DNA of 64,000 nt from Malania oleifera. Lineage: Eukaryota; Streptophyta; Magnoliopsida; Santalales; Ximeniaceae. The stretch spans positions 71,765,348 to 71,829,347 of the forward strand of contig NC_080427.1 of NCBI RefSeq assembly GCF_029873635.1, given 5' to 3'. The notes below the pieces were generated by a model. That model ran no database searches, had not been told where the DNA came from, and saw only the letters and a program-made list of their open reading frames with translations. Shown piece after piece: positions 10,246-22,130 of the stretch (the first letter of the stretch is position 1; the number at the start of each line of letters is the position of its first letter). Both the position numbers and the translations under genes were made by a program.

Positions 10246-11862
10246 TGTGATGACCAAATAATAATAATGTAATTTAAATAAACAGGAAGGGAAATTGAAA
10301 TAGTAACAGAAGGAGGCAGTCGACAACATTGCACTTGGAAGGAATAACTAAGGGAAATTATCAGGGCCTCGTCGACGAACACAGGGGATTCGTCGACGAG
10401 GGTGTAAGAGGACGTTGTCGACGAAGACAAGATTCGTCGACAAGAAGATATCGAGAGAGGGTTTTTGGGAAGTCTGAAATTTGTTGACAAAGGTGCAGGT
10501 TAGTCGACGAACTTTCTACAGCACTCGTCAACGAGGTGACGTGTCTCGTCGACGAATCTAGTTCAATAAATATCAAAAACCCGGATTTAAATGTCAAAAT
10601 TTATAAAAATCTCACTCTCTCTTTCTCCCTTTGGCTCCCTCCTCTTCTCCCTTCGATTTCGAGTCGGATTTTTGCCAGATCGACGATCTGAAGCCACCAC
10701 AATGCTCCTGGAGAAGTTCTCTACACATCTGCCAGAGCGGATTGTCGGTGGAACTTCGTTAAAAATCATCCCTGAGTTGAGGTAAGGCTTTTTATGCCGA
10801 ATTTGGTCCTACTGTAGTTGTAGGAAATGATATTTGCATGAAAATACTGAAGTTTAGTACTGGAAGTTTTCATTTTCAGGGTATTGATTAGGAAATCCTA
10901 CAGGTGTGAGACCAAAATTTATAAGGGCTTTTTTTTCAACAGCCGGGTAAGGGAATAAACTAAAGCAGTTATTTTCCATGCAAATTAATATTATATATGA
11001 GTAAACTTATTTTCAGGAAAGCATGTATTATATCTGTATATTACAAAAGAAATGCACGTTTGGGAAAATACTACTATTATGTTGAAATGTATATATATGT
11101 ATGAGATACCAGAAATCATGATTTTTAGAATACAATGTATGGCCTTATACAGCAAATGTGTGGCATGAATATTACTTTACGTGAAATGTATTACGATGTG
11201 ACTTTGTTACGAATGAAGCATGTTTTCAAGAATATGAAATGTTACAAAACAAATGATGTTGAAAATACATGATAATTGATTTATTTTCAGAATGACATAT
11301 ATGAAATGATTTCGGCACGAGGCCGTATATATATATGAGATGATTTCGGAGCGAGGCCGTATATATATATGAAATGATTTCGACGTGAGGCCGTGTTTAT
11401 GAAATGATTTCGGTGTGAGGCCGTATTTATGAAATGTTCAGCGCGAGGCTGTATATATGGAATGATTTCAGTGCGAGGCCGTATTTATGGAATGATTTTT
11501 GATGCAAGGCCGTATTTATGAAATGATGAAAATGCTATAATATCATGTATTATATGTTATCAGAACCCAGATGTTAATTTAGTTCAATTCAGGAGCACGG
11601 TACCATAGCTTATAGATCAGATATCTATGATCAAATTGGTGCTAACCACCCCACGAGGGGGTGGGAGATGGATAGTCAATGTGGCTTTCAGTAGAGTGTG
11701 GACGTCCACCTGGCAGTCCGGACCAAGGTGTGGCGGACCCATCGTACTTACAAACATTTTTGACTCAACAGTGGTCGGCCAGCCATTGTCAAGTCCCGCT
11801 TTCGGGCTACACAACCCGTCATGGGGGGTAATACATGACATCAGCTAATTATTCATCCTGGG
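10246..11862 (+). mobile_element. Block D: plus-oriented gypsy LTR fragment
   Basis: Begins TGTGATGACC inside Gypsy-A pol. In + order it has a TCGTCGACGA array (10358-10560), a TATA box TATAAAAA (10602-10609), a CT-rich leader, the conserved GAGCGGATTGTC block (10657-10757) ending in a splice-donor-like GAGGTAAGG, and a short tandem array (11290-11525). It then has a segment matching LTR C. It stops abruptly near 11862 without reaching an LTR end and is followed by oppositely oriented internal sequence. It is therefore U3-R with part of U5, truncated, in inverted orientation to its surroundings. Confidence 0.75.
11290..11525 (+). repeat. Tandem array of GAGGCCGTAT units in LTR block D
   Basis: About seven units of roughly 30 bp built on GAAATGATTTCGG and GCGAGGCCGTAT. 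The equivalent positions in other LTRs carry similar arrays (13870-13990, 18804-18959, 24310-24505, 27044-27192). Confidence 0.7.
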
Positions 11863-12856
11863 ATCAAATCAATTGCAAATTTCACCTCACGATCAAGAGG
11901 CAACCTCAGTAAATCCTCTAGAAAAACATCAGAGAACTCCTTTATCACTGGGATATCTTCCAACTTGAGTTCATCCTTTGGTGCTTCCTTCACCATTGCA
12001 AGGTAACCCTAGAATCCCCCCAAAAGTAACTTCTTTGCCTAAATAGTAGAAAGGATCTGTGGTGCCGAACGCACACACGACCCAACAAATACAAAATCCT
12101 ACTCCCCAGGAGGTCTGAATACCACCTCCTTCCTGCAACAGTCAATGCTCGCGTACGTGGATGCTAGCTAGTCCATGCCCAGAATAATGTCAAAACCATG
12201 CATATCAAAGACTATCAAACTAGCAGGCAGCACTCTCCCCTGAATCTCTATTGGATAAACCCTAATCACCTTGCTACATATTAACATTGACCCTGTCGGT
12301 GTGCCCACTACTAACTCCGTCTCTAACAGTTGAACCCCTAACCCACATAGTTTAACAAACCCCCGAGACACAAACGAGTGGGTTGCACCTAAATCAAATA
12401 ATACAATGACACTATTTGACAGTATGTAGATAGGATATAACCTGACTTAGAAATTTCACCCTTAACATAATTAATACAAATATGGAATAATGGAATTGAC
12501 ATAATATATAGGTTCTAATTTAATAATTCATATTCCAATTCTATCACAAAACCATTAGGGTAAAAATCTCCATCCTAACATTAACTTCACACACATACCC
12601 ACTCATCCTAACATTCCAACCTAAATTTCCTGAGTTCAAGTCCCTCAACCTAGAAAAGAAACCATCGATGGATTTACCATGGTTTTCTGAAACTTGCGAC
12701 TAATTTAGAAATTCACAGAAGTCCGTCAATAGATTTTCTGCCTCCAAGCTTCCAAACCAAAACCCATATTAACCTACCCAATCCTATCCCTATCTTATCT
12801 CAACCTATACTCTGTTAATTATCAATCCTCGAAGTCTGCAAAACCTAACAAACCTA
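11863..12856 (-). pseudogene. Block D: internal fragment with aspartic protease remnant
   Basis: Minus strand from the primer site down: about 400 bp of untranslated sequence, then an abrupt start of retropepsin near 12430. It reads VLFDLGATHSFVS (the catalytic DSGA or DTGA is DLGA here), then FDMHGFDIILGMD at 12168. The last recognisable words resemble the pol N-terminus (KEFSDVF, then DREVKFAIDLIPG), and it is cut at 11863. Gag, reverse transcriptase and integrase are absent, so most of the element was deleted before or during formation of this block. Confidence 0.7.
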
Positions 12857-12869
12857 GGCTCTGATACCA
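12857..12869 (-). promoter_or_regulatory. Primer-binding site of block D (initiator Met-tRNA type)
   Basis: Minus strand TGGTATCAGAGCC lies two bases after the LTR terminus (GGTCGTTACA on the minus strand, ending at 12872). This matches the 3' end of plant initiator Met-tRNA and fixes the orientation of the block as minus. Confidence 0.85.
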
Positions 12870-12871
12870 CC

Positions 12872-14455
12872 TGTAACGACCCCGACCCACCACGTGGGCC
12901 CGAAGTGCTACTTTAGTGACGTCAGTGTACCTGATACCTTATTCATCAAATATAAAACACACATACGCAGCGAAAATAAAATATAAAATCCTCAAATTAC
13001 ATTACCAGAGTTCTAACTATCTTTATACACAAAAGTATCCATTTTCACATAACTACATCCCATAAAACTAAACAAAAATAAAATCTCTATCTAAACACTA
13101 CCTACATGAATTTACACCTCTAGCCTGGCTCCTTTAGCCCGCTAGACCTAATATCTAGGATTCCTTGAAAAGACAGTTTGCAAAGTAGGGGTGAGGCACA
13201 ACTCAATAAGAGAAAGACTAAATTAATGTCAGTGTGTGGCCAACATGCATTTAATATATAGAAAATAATTAGTTCGCTAAATAAATAAATATATTTATGA
13301 AAACATTCTTAATTTACACTCACACACACAATTAGCCGAGGATAGGGAAGATTACCCACCCATACAAGTAGCTTTCCTCTACTCTAGTACCATTACTGCT
13401 ACTAGGGCACTCACCTTTCTCAGTAAGCCCTCGAAGTTATTTTATTAATTAACCATATTCACATAAATTAACAGATATGCATATAAGACATTCCCTGTGA
13501 CAAACACGTCATTTACATCCCCATGGTACGGGTTGTGCAGCCCAAAGGCTGGACTAATGTCCTAGGAGATCCACCCAGACAGTAGTCATCTATACTCTCC
13601 GCTAACATACTCCACGGGTACATGCAGCTCCAACTGCTAGTCCGATTGCCCTCACCCAAGGGTGCATTCTCCTCACGTAGGCAAATTGGACAAGGCCACC
13701 CTACACCTTTCAGCACAGGTGTGGGCGCACATGGCCACATAACAAATCTCTAACAACAGTACCGTGCTCACACTACATTGGTCCCCAAGGTTCCTAAAGC
13801 ATATCATGCAATTTAAATAATAGAAAATATCATTTAAAACATCATTTCACATATATTTCTTGTTATTCCAAATACCCAGCCCGCGGCCAAAAATACAATT
13901 TGGCACATAGCCATCAAATAAAACTTGGCCCTTGGCCGTCAAATAATAATCCTAGCTCTTGGCCAATCAAACAATACCCGGCCACTGGTCATTAGTTCAA
14001 ACCCCTGCATTTCATAAACAGTTCTAGTATTTTCACAAGCATTTCCAGTATTTTTCACAACAATTCAAGTATTTCAAATCCCAAATCCAGATATACAATA
14101 ATCCATACAAATTAAATCATCTACCACACAATTTTCCACATTCTAATATATCCATATAAATAAACAAGTTTTCCATCGTTCATTTTATTCAAAAATATCA
14201 TTACCGTATATCCTATGTTTGTAAAACCCATTTCGAATGGTTGATTTCCAAAATAGCATTTAAATTCCCAAATGAATAAATAAATTAATTAATTTAATAG
14301 GTTCAAATTAAATAAAATTCCTGACTTAACATAATCCCCTTACCTGATTCCTGAAAAAGCCCGCTAATACCTCGACCTATGCCCCAGGCGTTAAAAAATC
14401 CTTGAGCTCTGAAATTAAAAATTCACTTTATTATTCATCATAATTCCTAGTCTTT
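12872..14455 (-). mobile_element. Block D: minus-oriented 5' LTR, truncated
   Basis: On the + strand it starts TGTAACGACCCCGACC and continues about 1.58 kb with the usual U5/R content, including a GGCC-containing repeat region (13870-13990) and the CTTACCTGATTCCTG word shared with elements A and B. It stops near 14455 at the Gypsy-A reverse transcriptase remnant, without the leader block, TATA box or GTCGAC array. U3 is therefore missing. Confidence 0.7.
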
Positions 14456-15165
14456 CTCAACTCACCACTGTCTCTATCTTACTCGAATAAATTGATACAC
14501 CTACCTTAGAGATCACATAGCTGAGGAAGGTAACCTGCCTTAACCAGAACTGACATTTTTTGAATTTTACATACAATTTTCTTTCCCTCAATATCTGCAG
14601 CACCAGCCTCAAATGATGCTCGTGCTCTTTAAAACTCCTTGAGTAGACTAATATATCATCAATAAACACAACCAAAAATTGGTCCAAATACTGATGGAAC
14701 ACCCGGTTCATTAGATTCATAAATACTGCTAGTGCATTAGTCAATCCAAATGGCATCACTAAGAATTCGTAATGCCCATATCTAGTTTGGAACATGGTCT
14801 TCAAAATATCTTCTACTTTAACTTTCACTTGATGATAACCAACCGCAGATCAATTTTAGAGTAAACCTAGGTCCCCTGAAACTAATCGAACAAATTATCG
14901 ATCCTAAGGAGAGAGTATTTATTCTTGACTGTCAGTTTGTTTATCTCCCTATAATCGATACATAATCTCATGGTCTCATCTTTCTTTTTCATGAACAAAA
15001 CTGGCGCTCCCCTGGGCGACGCACTGGGCCTAATAAATCCCTTGTCTAGCAATTCATGTAACGGATCTTTCAATTCTTTCAACTCGACTGGAGTCATACG
15101 GTATGGTGCTTTAGATACTGGTGCTGACCCCGGCAACAAATCTACAGTAAACTCAATTTCTTAGT
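14456..15165 (-). pseudogene. Gypsy-A reverse transcriptase (broken)
   Basis: Minus strand, N to [60 protein letters not shown] (15139-14882), stops near 14880-14830, then [20 protein letters not shown] and the active-site segment [10 protein letters not shown], followed by thumb residues to SKIETVVS at 14457. The YxDD-box aspartates are intact as FIDD. The frame stops where block D begins. The intact enzyme would copy element RNA into DNA. Confidence 0.85.
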
Positions 15166-15239
15166 CTCGTGGCAAGTTAGGCAATTCCTCTGAAAAGAAA
15201 TCTGGAAATTCTCTCACTATTGGTATGTCAACTTGTTTT

Positions 15240-15720
15240 AATTCTTCTTTTAGTAATTCTTTTATGTATGCAACATACCCCTGGCAACCACCTTGTAATA
15301 ATTTCCTCACCTGGATAGCCAACACCAGCTATGGCGAGGCACACACTCATGAACCCATGAATCTATATTCTTGCTCACTCGACCAGAAAATCACTTCTTT
15401 ATGATGGAAATCTATGCTGGCGTGATGAGTTGCTAGCCAATCCATGCCCAGTATCACATAAAACCCCTGCATATCTAGGACCATGAGATCAGCTGTTAGT
15501 ACTCTCTCTTGAATACATACTGGAAATTTTCGAAGCACCTTCCTGCATTTTACTACAGATCCCATTGGCGTACCCACAGACAGTTCTATATCTAATAGTT
15601 GTGTCTATACCCCAGTTATTCTTACATATCCTGTGAATATAAAGGAATGAGTGGCACCTGTATCAAATAAAACAATAAATTTATATGGTAAAACAATAAG
15701 GGTACCTGTGACTATGAATC
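15240..15720 (-). pseudogene. Gypsy-A aspartic protease (broken)
   Basis: Minus strand: FIVLFDTGATHSFIF (catalytic DTGA intact), an in-frame stop about ten codons later, then GTPMGSV, LDMQGFYVILGMDWLATHHA and SIDFHHKEV. This is the retropepsin plus flap layout of Ty3/gypsy elements, which would process the Gag-Pol precursor. It lies between the zinc knuckles and the reverse transcriptase, as expected. Confidence 0.8.
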
Positions 15721-15789
15721 TGGCCGTCTCCGTGTCATCCGACATCAACACATAGACCCTCGCCGGCGCAGTGTTCCTCTACTAACCTC

Positions 15790-16790
15790 CGCGGGGCGCC
15801 TGGTATCCACCCTAAAATGGTCTAGGAATTGGTGCATAATTTGACGGCACCTGACACGATCGAGCCATATGGTTGGGTCTTCCACAATGGTAGCAGACAT
15901 TCTCCCTCAGTCGGCACTCACTTGGATGTCTCCGTCCACATCTAGGGCAAGTGGTAAGAGGTGGTGCACCCTGAAATCCACCATGCTCTACCATCTGCCT
16001 CTGACCCTGCAAAATCTACCTCCTCTCCAAGGGCCTCGGCTGGGATCCACCTGAAAACTCGAGGCTGTGGTCCTCTTCTTCTGACTCTAAATCTTAGTCT
16101 CCCTTGGCAAACTCTCCTCTACTATAATAGCCTTGTCAACCAACTTTGAGAAATCCTGGATCCTCAATACTACCACCAGCCTGTGAATATCTCACCTCAG
16201 ATTTCTTTTGAACATTCTAGCCCTTCTTAACTTCCCCAGGGCGACACATTGGGCTCAATGAATTTCTCCACGTACTGATGGATGGTCAATGATCCTTGGA
16301 ATAAGCTCAAAAACTCATGTACTCGAGCCTCTCTAACTGAGGCAGGATAATACCTATCAAAGAACACGTCCCTGAATCGAGTCCAGGTCATCGACACTGG
16401 AATAGCCCTCTGATCTTCCAATAATCTAGTGGCTGACCACCATCTCTCGACCTCACCTGCTAGCCTATACATAGCATACAGAACCCTCTGCTAATCCATG
16501 CAGTAAAGTACTGTCAGAATCTTTTTTACCTCCTGCATCCAATTCTCCGCAACAGCAGGGTCAGCCGATCCTGAAAATGCCAGTGGGTTCATCTTTATAA
16601 ATTTCTCTATAGTATATCCCTGAGCTGGAGATGGACCTCCCTGCTCTCTAGAGCTCTGAGCTATCTCAGTCATAACTTGCTGAGCCACACAGCGTAGCAC
16701 AGCATCTGAATCCTCGTATCTAGCACCAGAAGGTCCAGCTTCATCATCTCCACTAGCGTGAGCGCTACTACCCCTGGATCCATCCTACAA
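15790..16790 (-). pseudogene. Gypsy-A gag with zinc knuckles (broken)
   Basis: Minus strand: an N-terminal region with CVAQQVMTEIAQ, then KFIKMNPLAFSGSADPAVAE and a helical core (WWSATRLLED, TWTRFRDVFFDRYYP, HEFLSLFQGSLTIHQYVEKF). It ends with CPRCGRRHPSEC and a perfect CCHC knuckle CYHCGRPNHMARSC near 15850-15950. The ATG at 16783-16781 is one base out of frame with the gag frame, and stops occur near 16490 and 16200. Gag would form the particle and package element RNA. Confidence 0.8.
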
Positions 16791-17092
16791 TTACATCAAA
16801 CACTATTTCAGAATCCTATTTCCCCTATAGATTTAATTTATCTCATTCAACTAAAACCACAAATTCTCTATTAATCATCACCCCTATTCTTGGCCCAAAA
16901 TCCAATCCTGCAACCTAAACACACGACTCATCAGTAGTTTACTATGACTTTCCTGAAATTGTCATCCCAGGAAAACACAGAAACTACCACGAAAATCCTG
17001 TATCTAGACTACAAAACAACCTCAAATCATTTTCTTATATTCTGGTATTATTTTCCGCTGCATTCTAGAGTCTACAGAACTTAGCAACCTAG

Positions 17093-17104
17093 GCTCAGAC
17101 ACCA
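17093..17104 (-). promoter_or_regulatory. Primer-binding site of Gypsy-A (mutated)
   Basis: Minus strand TGGTGTCTGAGC, differing from the initiator Met-tRNA match TGGTATCAGAGC at two positions, three bases after the LTR terminus at 17108. Confidence 0.8.
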
Positions 17105-17107
17105 AAA

Positions 17108-17813
17108 TGTAACAACCTCAAAATTTATTCCATTTTTTTTTTTTTATATATATACAAATATGAACTACTCTGATACCCCTACTATGAAATCTCAAGCCTC
17201 AAAAGGGCACTGGGGTATTCCTGTATACAATAATCATACCTACGCAGTGGAAACATAAATCATACAACCATATATACCATACAATACCATAATTCAGTAT
17301 TTCCATACGATAGTCTTATAATACATCTCTCTCTAGTATCTACCCAAAATACCATACTCTGTCCAAACTTACCCTATAAACAAAACAACAAAATAGTCAC
17401 GCTATCTGCAAGCTTGATTGGCTCACCTAGCTAGCTCACTTGAAAAATATTAAAGTAATGGGGTGAGTCGATGCTCAGTAAGTGGAAATATGCTATTACT
17501 AGTCTGTGGCGACTAAGTTGCATACTATTTTTATAACGTCTAAACTGTATGAAATGATAAATCTGTAAACATATCGTACATTTTTCACAGTTTAAAGTCT
17601 ACTGTATCATCTGTATTTTCTACTTTTCATACTGATAATATCATACTATACTCATTAAATACTATAAAACTGTATACATATATATATATATATATATATA
17701 TAACTGTGCTTTTTCCCTGGAACTCTGTATGTCATGTTTGACCCCTCATGACAGGGTTGTGTGGCCCGTAAGTAGGACTTGACGCTGGTCGGCCCTCTAG
17801 GTAAGTCACTATA
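17108..17813 (-). mobile_element. Gypsy-A 5' LTR, first part
   Basis: On the + strand it starts TGTAACAACCTC and aligns with 6004 onward. It stops at 17813, where Gypsy-B is inserted, and continues at 25344. It contains the single copy of the segment triplicated in the 3' LTR, and a TA run at about 17678-17702. Confidence 0.9.
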
Positions 17814-18803
17814 TGTGGCGACCTGCTTAATTTCCACATTTTTTTAATAATATAATACAATATCACAAAGCTCAGTAGATCATAATCCACTTGGACATGT
17901 GGGTACCAGGAATACATCAGAACACATAACGGAAGTCTAAGCAATAGGAAACATAAAATCAATATATCATAAACACAAACCATCCATCATAATACCAGAG
18001 ATACTACATCCACTGTATTTAAGTTTATACATCCTAAAAAGAAAAAATAACTAGGGATATTTTCACAAAAATCCAACCATCCTCACCAAAACTTACCCTT
18101 CAGAGAGGGTAGATCAACAGAATTACAACAGCCGAGCTTTATTCGCTCTCCTATCAGGGACTCCTGAAATGTTTATGAAATTTGGGGTGAGACACTTCTC
18201 AGTAAGGAAAATAAACTAACACTAATGTGTGGCAACATGAGCATTTCTATGGTATACATATATTTATAAACATAACCAGTAAAACTGTATATATATCATT
18301 TATGGGAAAAACATGTATAACCAAAACATGGCTGAACATAATGGTTTTCATAGCATAATTCATCTCATATAAATAGTAATACAAAAAAAAACATCCCTGG
18401 AAGGTTAGCTGGTTATTATCATGTATTACCCCCACATGACTAGGTTGTGTGGCCCGAAGGTAAGACCTGACAATGGTTGGTCAACCATTGCCAAGTCAAG
18501 AGTACAGTCTCTAAGTCTGATGGGTTTGCCAAACCTGGTCCGTACACCAGGGGCGCTCACACACTTCTTAAAACCACATCAACCATCTAATCTCACACCA
18601 CTCCGTACAGCGGCGTTAACACAAATATCATGATAAATCATGAACACATAGCATCGGTACCATGCAAGTGCTAGCCTAGACCAAGCCAACCAGGTTCTCA
18701 TATCATATATCATATACTGAAACTATGATACATGGATATTTCATTCCATTAATTATCAAATCAATCATATCATTTTGCACATATACGTATATCATGAAAA
18801 TCA

Positions 18804-18959
18804 TCGGCTCGTACGCTGGTATTTCACATTTTTCCATAGCTCGGCCCGTGTGCCAACAAATTATATCCATAGGTCAGCCCATACGCTGGCAAATCATATC
18901 CATAGCTCGGCCTGTACGCCGGCAAATCATATACATAGCATGACCCATATGCTGGCAAA
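18804..18959 (-). repeat. Tandem array in Gypsy-B 3' LTR (about 31-bp units)
   Basis: About four units based on CATAGCTCGGCCCGTACGCC followed by GGCAAATCATATC. The 5' LTR of the same element has about six units (24310-24505), so copy number has changed since insertion. Confidence 0.75.
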
Positions 18960-18962
18960 AAA

Positions 18963-19498
18963 ATGATAAATCAAGAAATAAATTCTTCTCGTAATAAATC
19001 GGGAAAAAAATTCTTTTAATATATATTTTTTAAAAAATGATAAATTAGAAAATAAATCTTCTAGGTAATAAATCCGGAAATAAAACAAAATTTAATTCTT
19101 TCTCTTATTACTTTTGGAACAATAAATTTTTGAAAAAAAGAAAATTCCTATTTAATTATATCTATTTTTTTCTATTTAATATATTTTTAAATTTTTTTTT
19201 TACTTAAAAGTATTATTTTGTTCACTAGATTTAAAGATTCTTTATTTAGTCTATCTTATATCAATATAGAAAATGTATAGACGATACCCATTTCTCTATT
19301 TGGTTCATAACAAAAAAAAAAAAAAAATTTCTACATAAGATTCTCATGGGTTGCATGAAATTAAAATTTTCATATTTTTTAAACATTGTTATATGTGAGG
19401 ATAAAGATAAGAGTGTCACATTTTTTTAAATTTTATATTCCTCAAAATATAAAAATTGTCATCATATATGGCTTTCTAATCACCAGTTAAATGTAAAA
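18963..19498. other. AT-rich segment found only in the Gypsy-B 3' LTR
   Basis: Sequence between the tandem array and the AAAAGCCCCTAAA word is very AT-rich and does not match the roughly 240 bp at the same place in the 5' LTR. It begins with two diverged copies of an approximately 70-bp unit (ATGATAAATCAAGAAATAAA near 18963 and ATGATAAATTAGAAAATAAA near 19037). Composition recalls organelle intergenic DNA, but I cannot identify a source. Confidence 0.5.
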
Positions 19499-19922
19499 AA
19501 AGCCCCTAAAGCAAACAGCCCCACACCCATATGGTTTCCCATTCAACACCCTGAAAACAACATTTCCCATAGCTAAAGTTCAGTATTACTACGCGTACTA
19601 CGCTTTATTCAACTACCAAATAGGGAAAAACTGAGTAGAAAATCTTACCCTAGATTTGTGATGGTTTCCAACTCAGTCCTACCGACGATCCGCTCCGGCA
19701 GACTTGCAGAGAACTTTCCCAGGAGCATCATGGTAGCCTCAAATTGTTGATCCGGCAGAAATCCAGCCCAAAAACTTAGAGAGAAGGGAGGAGGGGTGTA
19801 GAGGAGAGAGAAGGAGGAATATTTGCGTAGGTTTTCACCCAAAAATAATTTTTACCCCTAATTATACACTGGCCTTCATCGACAAGCCACGTCATCTTGT
19901 CGACGAGGTCATGAAGAAGACT

Positions 19923-21640
19923 CGAGAATGGTCCTTCTAATATCCATATCGGCAAGAACACATAATCTGGAACGGAACCGCAAAGCACCGTCATCTACAA
20001 CATTGAATTCCTTCCCTTGACCATTCTGCACTCTATCCATCACCTCTGCTAATTCTGGGTCTTCTTTCTGAGAAGCTTTAATTCTTTCTTACAGAGTAGG
20101 CTGCACCACTAAACTAGCAATGTGAGCTTGAAAACCACTTTCAACTAACTCAATGCTGAGTCTTTTCAGATCCATCATGATCGGATATTGGATCTCCATA
20201 GCCGCCAACACTAGTTCCTTGGACTTCCTACTCAACGCACCAGCTACCACGTTTGCTTTCCCTGGGTGATAACTGATAGTGCATTGAAAGTCTTTAATAA
20301 GTTCAGACCATCTTCTCTGCCTTATATTTAATTCCTTCTGCGTGAAAAAGTACTTCAAACTCTTGTGGTCGGAAAAGATTTCACACTGCTCGCCATATAG
20401 ATAATGCCTCCAAATCTTCAATGCGTGTACTACTGTAGCCAATTCAAGATCATGGGTAGGGTAGTTATTTTCATATTCTTTCAACTGTCTGGACGCATAC
20501 GCCACCACCCTACCATGCTGCATCAATACGCAGTCAAGTCCCCTCAAGGACGCATCACTGTAGATAGTATAACCCTCACCCCCTGACGGGATGATCAGTA
20601 CCGGCGCTGTGACTAGCCTTTGCATCAACTCTTGAAAACTCTGCTCGTAGCTATCGTTCCACTCAAATCTAACATTCTTCTTAGTCAATCGTGTCAAAGG
20701 CCCCAGTAGCGCTAAGAATCCCTCTACAAAACAATGGTAATAACCAGCTAGCCCCAAGCAACTCCTGATCTCCTGGACATTCCTCGGTCTAACCCAATTC
20801 ACTACGGCCTCAACCTTACTAGGATCCACAGAAATACCGTCTCCAGATACAACATGCCCCAAGAACATGACCTTCATAATCCAGAATTCACATTTACTAA
20901 ACTTAGCATACAACTTCTTTTCCCGTAACATTTGCAGAACCTGCCTCAAATGCATCTCATGCTCTTAATAGCTCCTCGAATAGACCAGTACATCATCAAT
21001 AAAAACAACAACAAACTAGTCTAGTTATTGGTGGAAGACTCTGTTCATCAAGTCCATAAATACCGCGGGAGCATTCGTTAAACCAAACTGCATAATAAGA
21101 AACTCATTATGCCCGTACCTAGTTCTGAAAGCCGTCTTCGAGATGTCTTCTACTTTCACTTTCACCTGATGATAACCAGATCTGAGGTCAATCTTCGAAT
21201 ACACCCATGTACCCTGGAGCTGGTTAAACAAATCGTCGATATGGGGTAGAGGATACTTGTTTTTGATTGTCACTTTATTAATCTCCCTACAGTCTATACA
21301 CATCCTCATAGACCCGTATTTCTTTTTCACAAATAAAACTGGAGCTCCCCACGGAGATATACTAGGTCGTATGAAGCCCTTATCATGCAGATCTTGCAAC
21401 TAATCCTTCAATTCTACTAATTCTGCTGGTGCCATTCAGTAAGGTACTTTGGAAATTGGCGCTACACCTGGAAGTAGATCAATAAAAAAATCTACCTCAT
21501 GATAAGGTGGCAAGCCTGGTAAGTCATATGGGAAAACATCTGTAAATTCCTTTACTACAGGCATGCTAGCAAGTTTCAATTCATTCTCTGACATCTCCTT
21601 CACAACTGCCACAAACCCCTGACAACCACTCAACAGTAGT
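19923..21640 (-). pseudogene. Gypsy-B reverse transcriptase and RNase H; integrase deleted
   Basis: Minus strand from 21640: [61 protein letters not shown], then two in-frame stops near 21024 and 21015, and the active-site segment FVVVFIDDVLVYS. A 288-codon open stretch (20955-20089) follows: thumb, [12 protein letters not shown], then RNase H with IYSDAS, THDLELA and FSDHKSLK, so acidic residues are retained. The tether [13 protein letters not shown] carries Gly for the usual Asp. After a stop, RFRSRLCV at about 19950 is the last pol word before the frame runs into the LTR at 19922. No integrase motif remains. Confidence 0.85.
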
Positions 21641-22130
21641 CTCCCAGTCTAGATAGTTGAAACTAGTTGAGACGGGGATTGCACCTACGATCTTACAAAC
21701 CTAAATTTTACTTTCCCTAGAGGTCTGAATATCACTTCTTATGCTCAGCAATCTATGTTGGCAAAATTAGTTGCTAGTCAATTCATGCCAGATATAACAT
21801 CAAACTCGTGCATGTATAGTACTATTAAATCAGCAGACAAAGTCTTCCCTTGGATATCAACTAGACAACCTTGGAACACCCTATTACATCTCACTGCTAA
21901 CCCAGTTGGTGTAGATACCAACGACTCAATGTCTAACAACTATGTTTCTACCCCACATAGTCTAGTGCACCCCGAAGACACAAATGAGTGTGTGGCATCT
22001 GAATCAAACAATGCAATAACATTAAAAGAAAGCATAACAACCATACCTGTGACAACGTCACTGCTGTCTCAGCGTCACTTAGCGTCAGCGCAAACACTCT
22101 AGTTGGAGCTGTATTCCTCTGCTAGGCCCC
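21641..22130 (-). pseudogene. Gypsy-B aspartic protease region (broken)
   Basis: The minus-strand reading gives fragments of retropepsin in several frames, with the flap-like GVDTNW area near 21900 and the end of the domain near 21755. The position between gag and reverse transcriptase and the similarity in layout to Gypsy-A support the call. Many stops are present. The open + strand frame over this region is antisense to it. Confidence 0.6.

Larger units (their letters stand above)
17814..19922 (-). mobile_element. Gypsy-B 3' LTR, truncated at U3
   Basis: Aligns with 23433-25338 but contains an extra AT-rich segment (about 18963-19498). It ends at 19922 inside the GTCGAC array: it matches the 5' LTR through GAAGAAGACT and then switches to pol sequence. 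The TATA region and leader block (copy near 19679-19770) are present. Confidence 0.85.

Noticed and set aside
21755..22102. 115-codon + strand open frame
   Set aside because: Antisense to the protease region of Gypsy-B, which has domain support on the minus strand.
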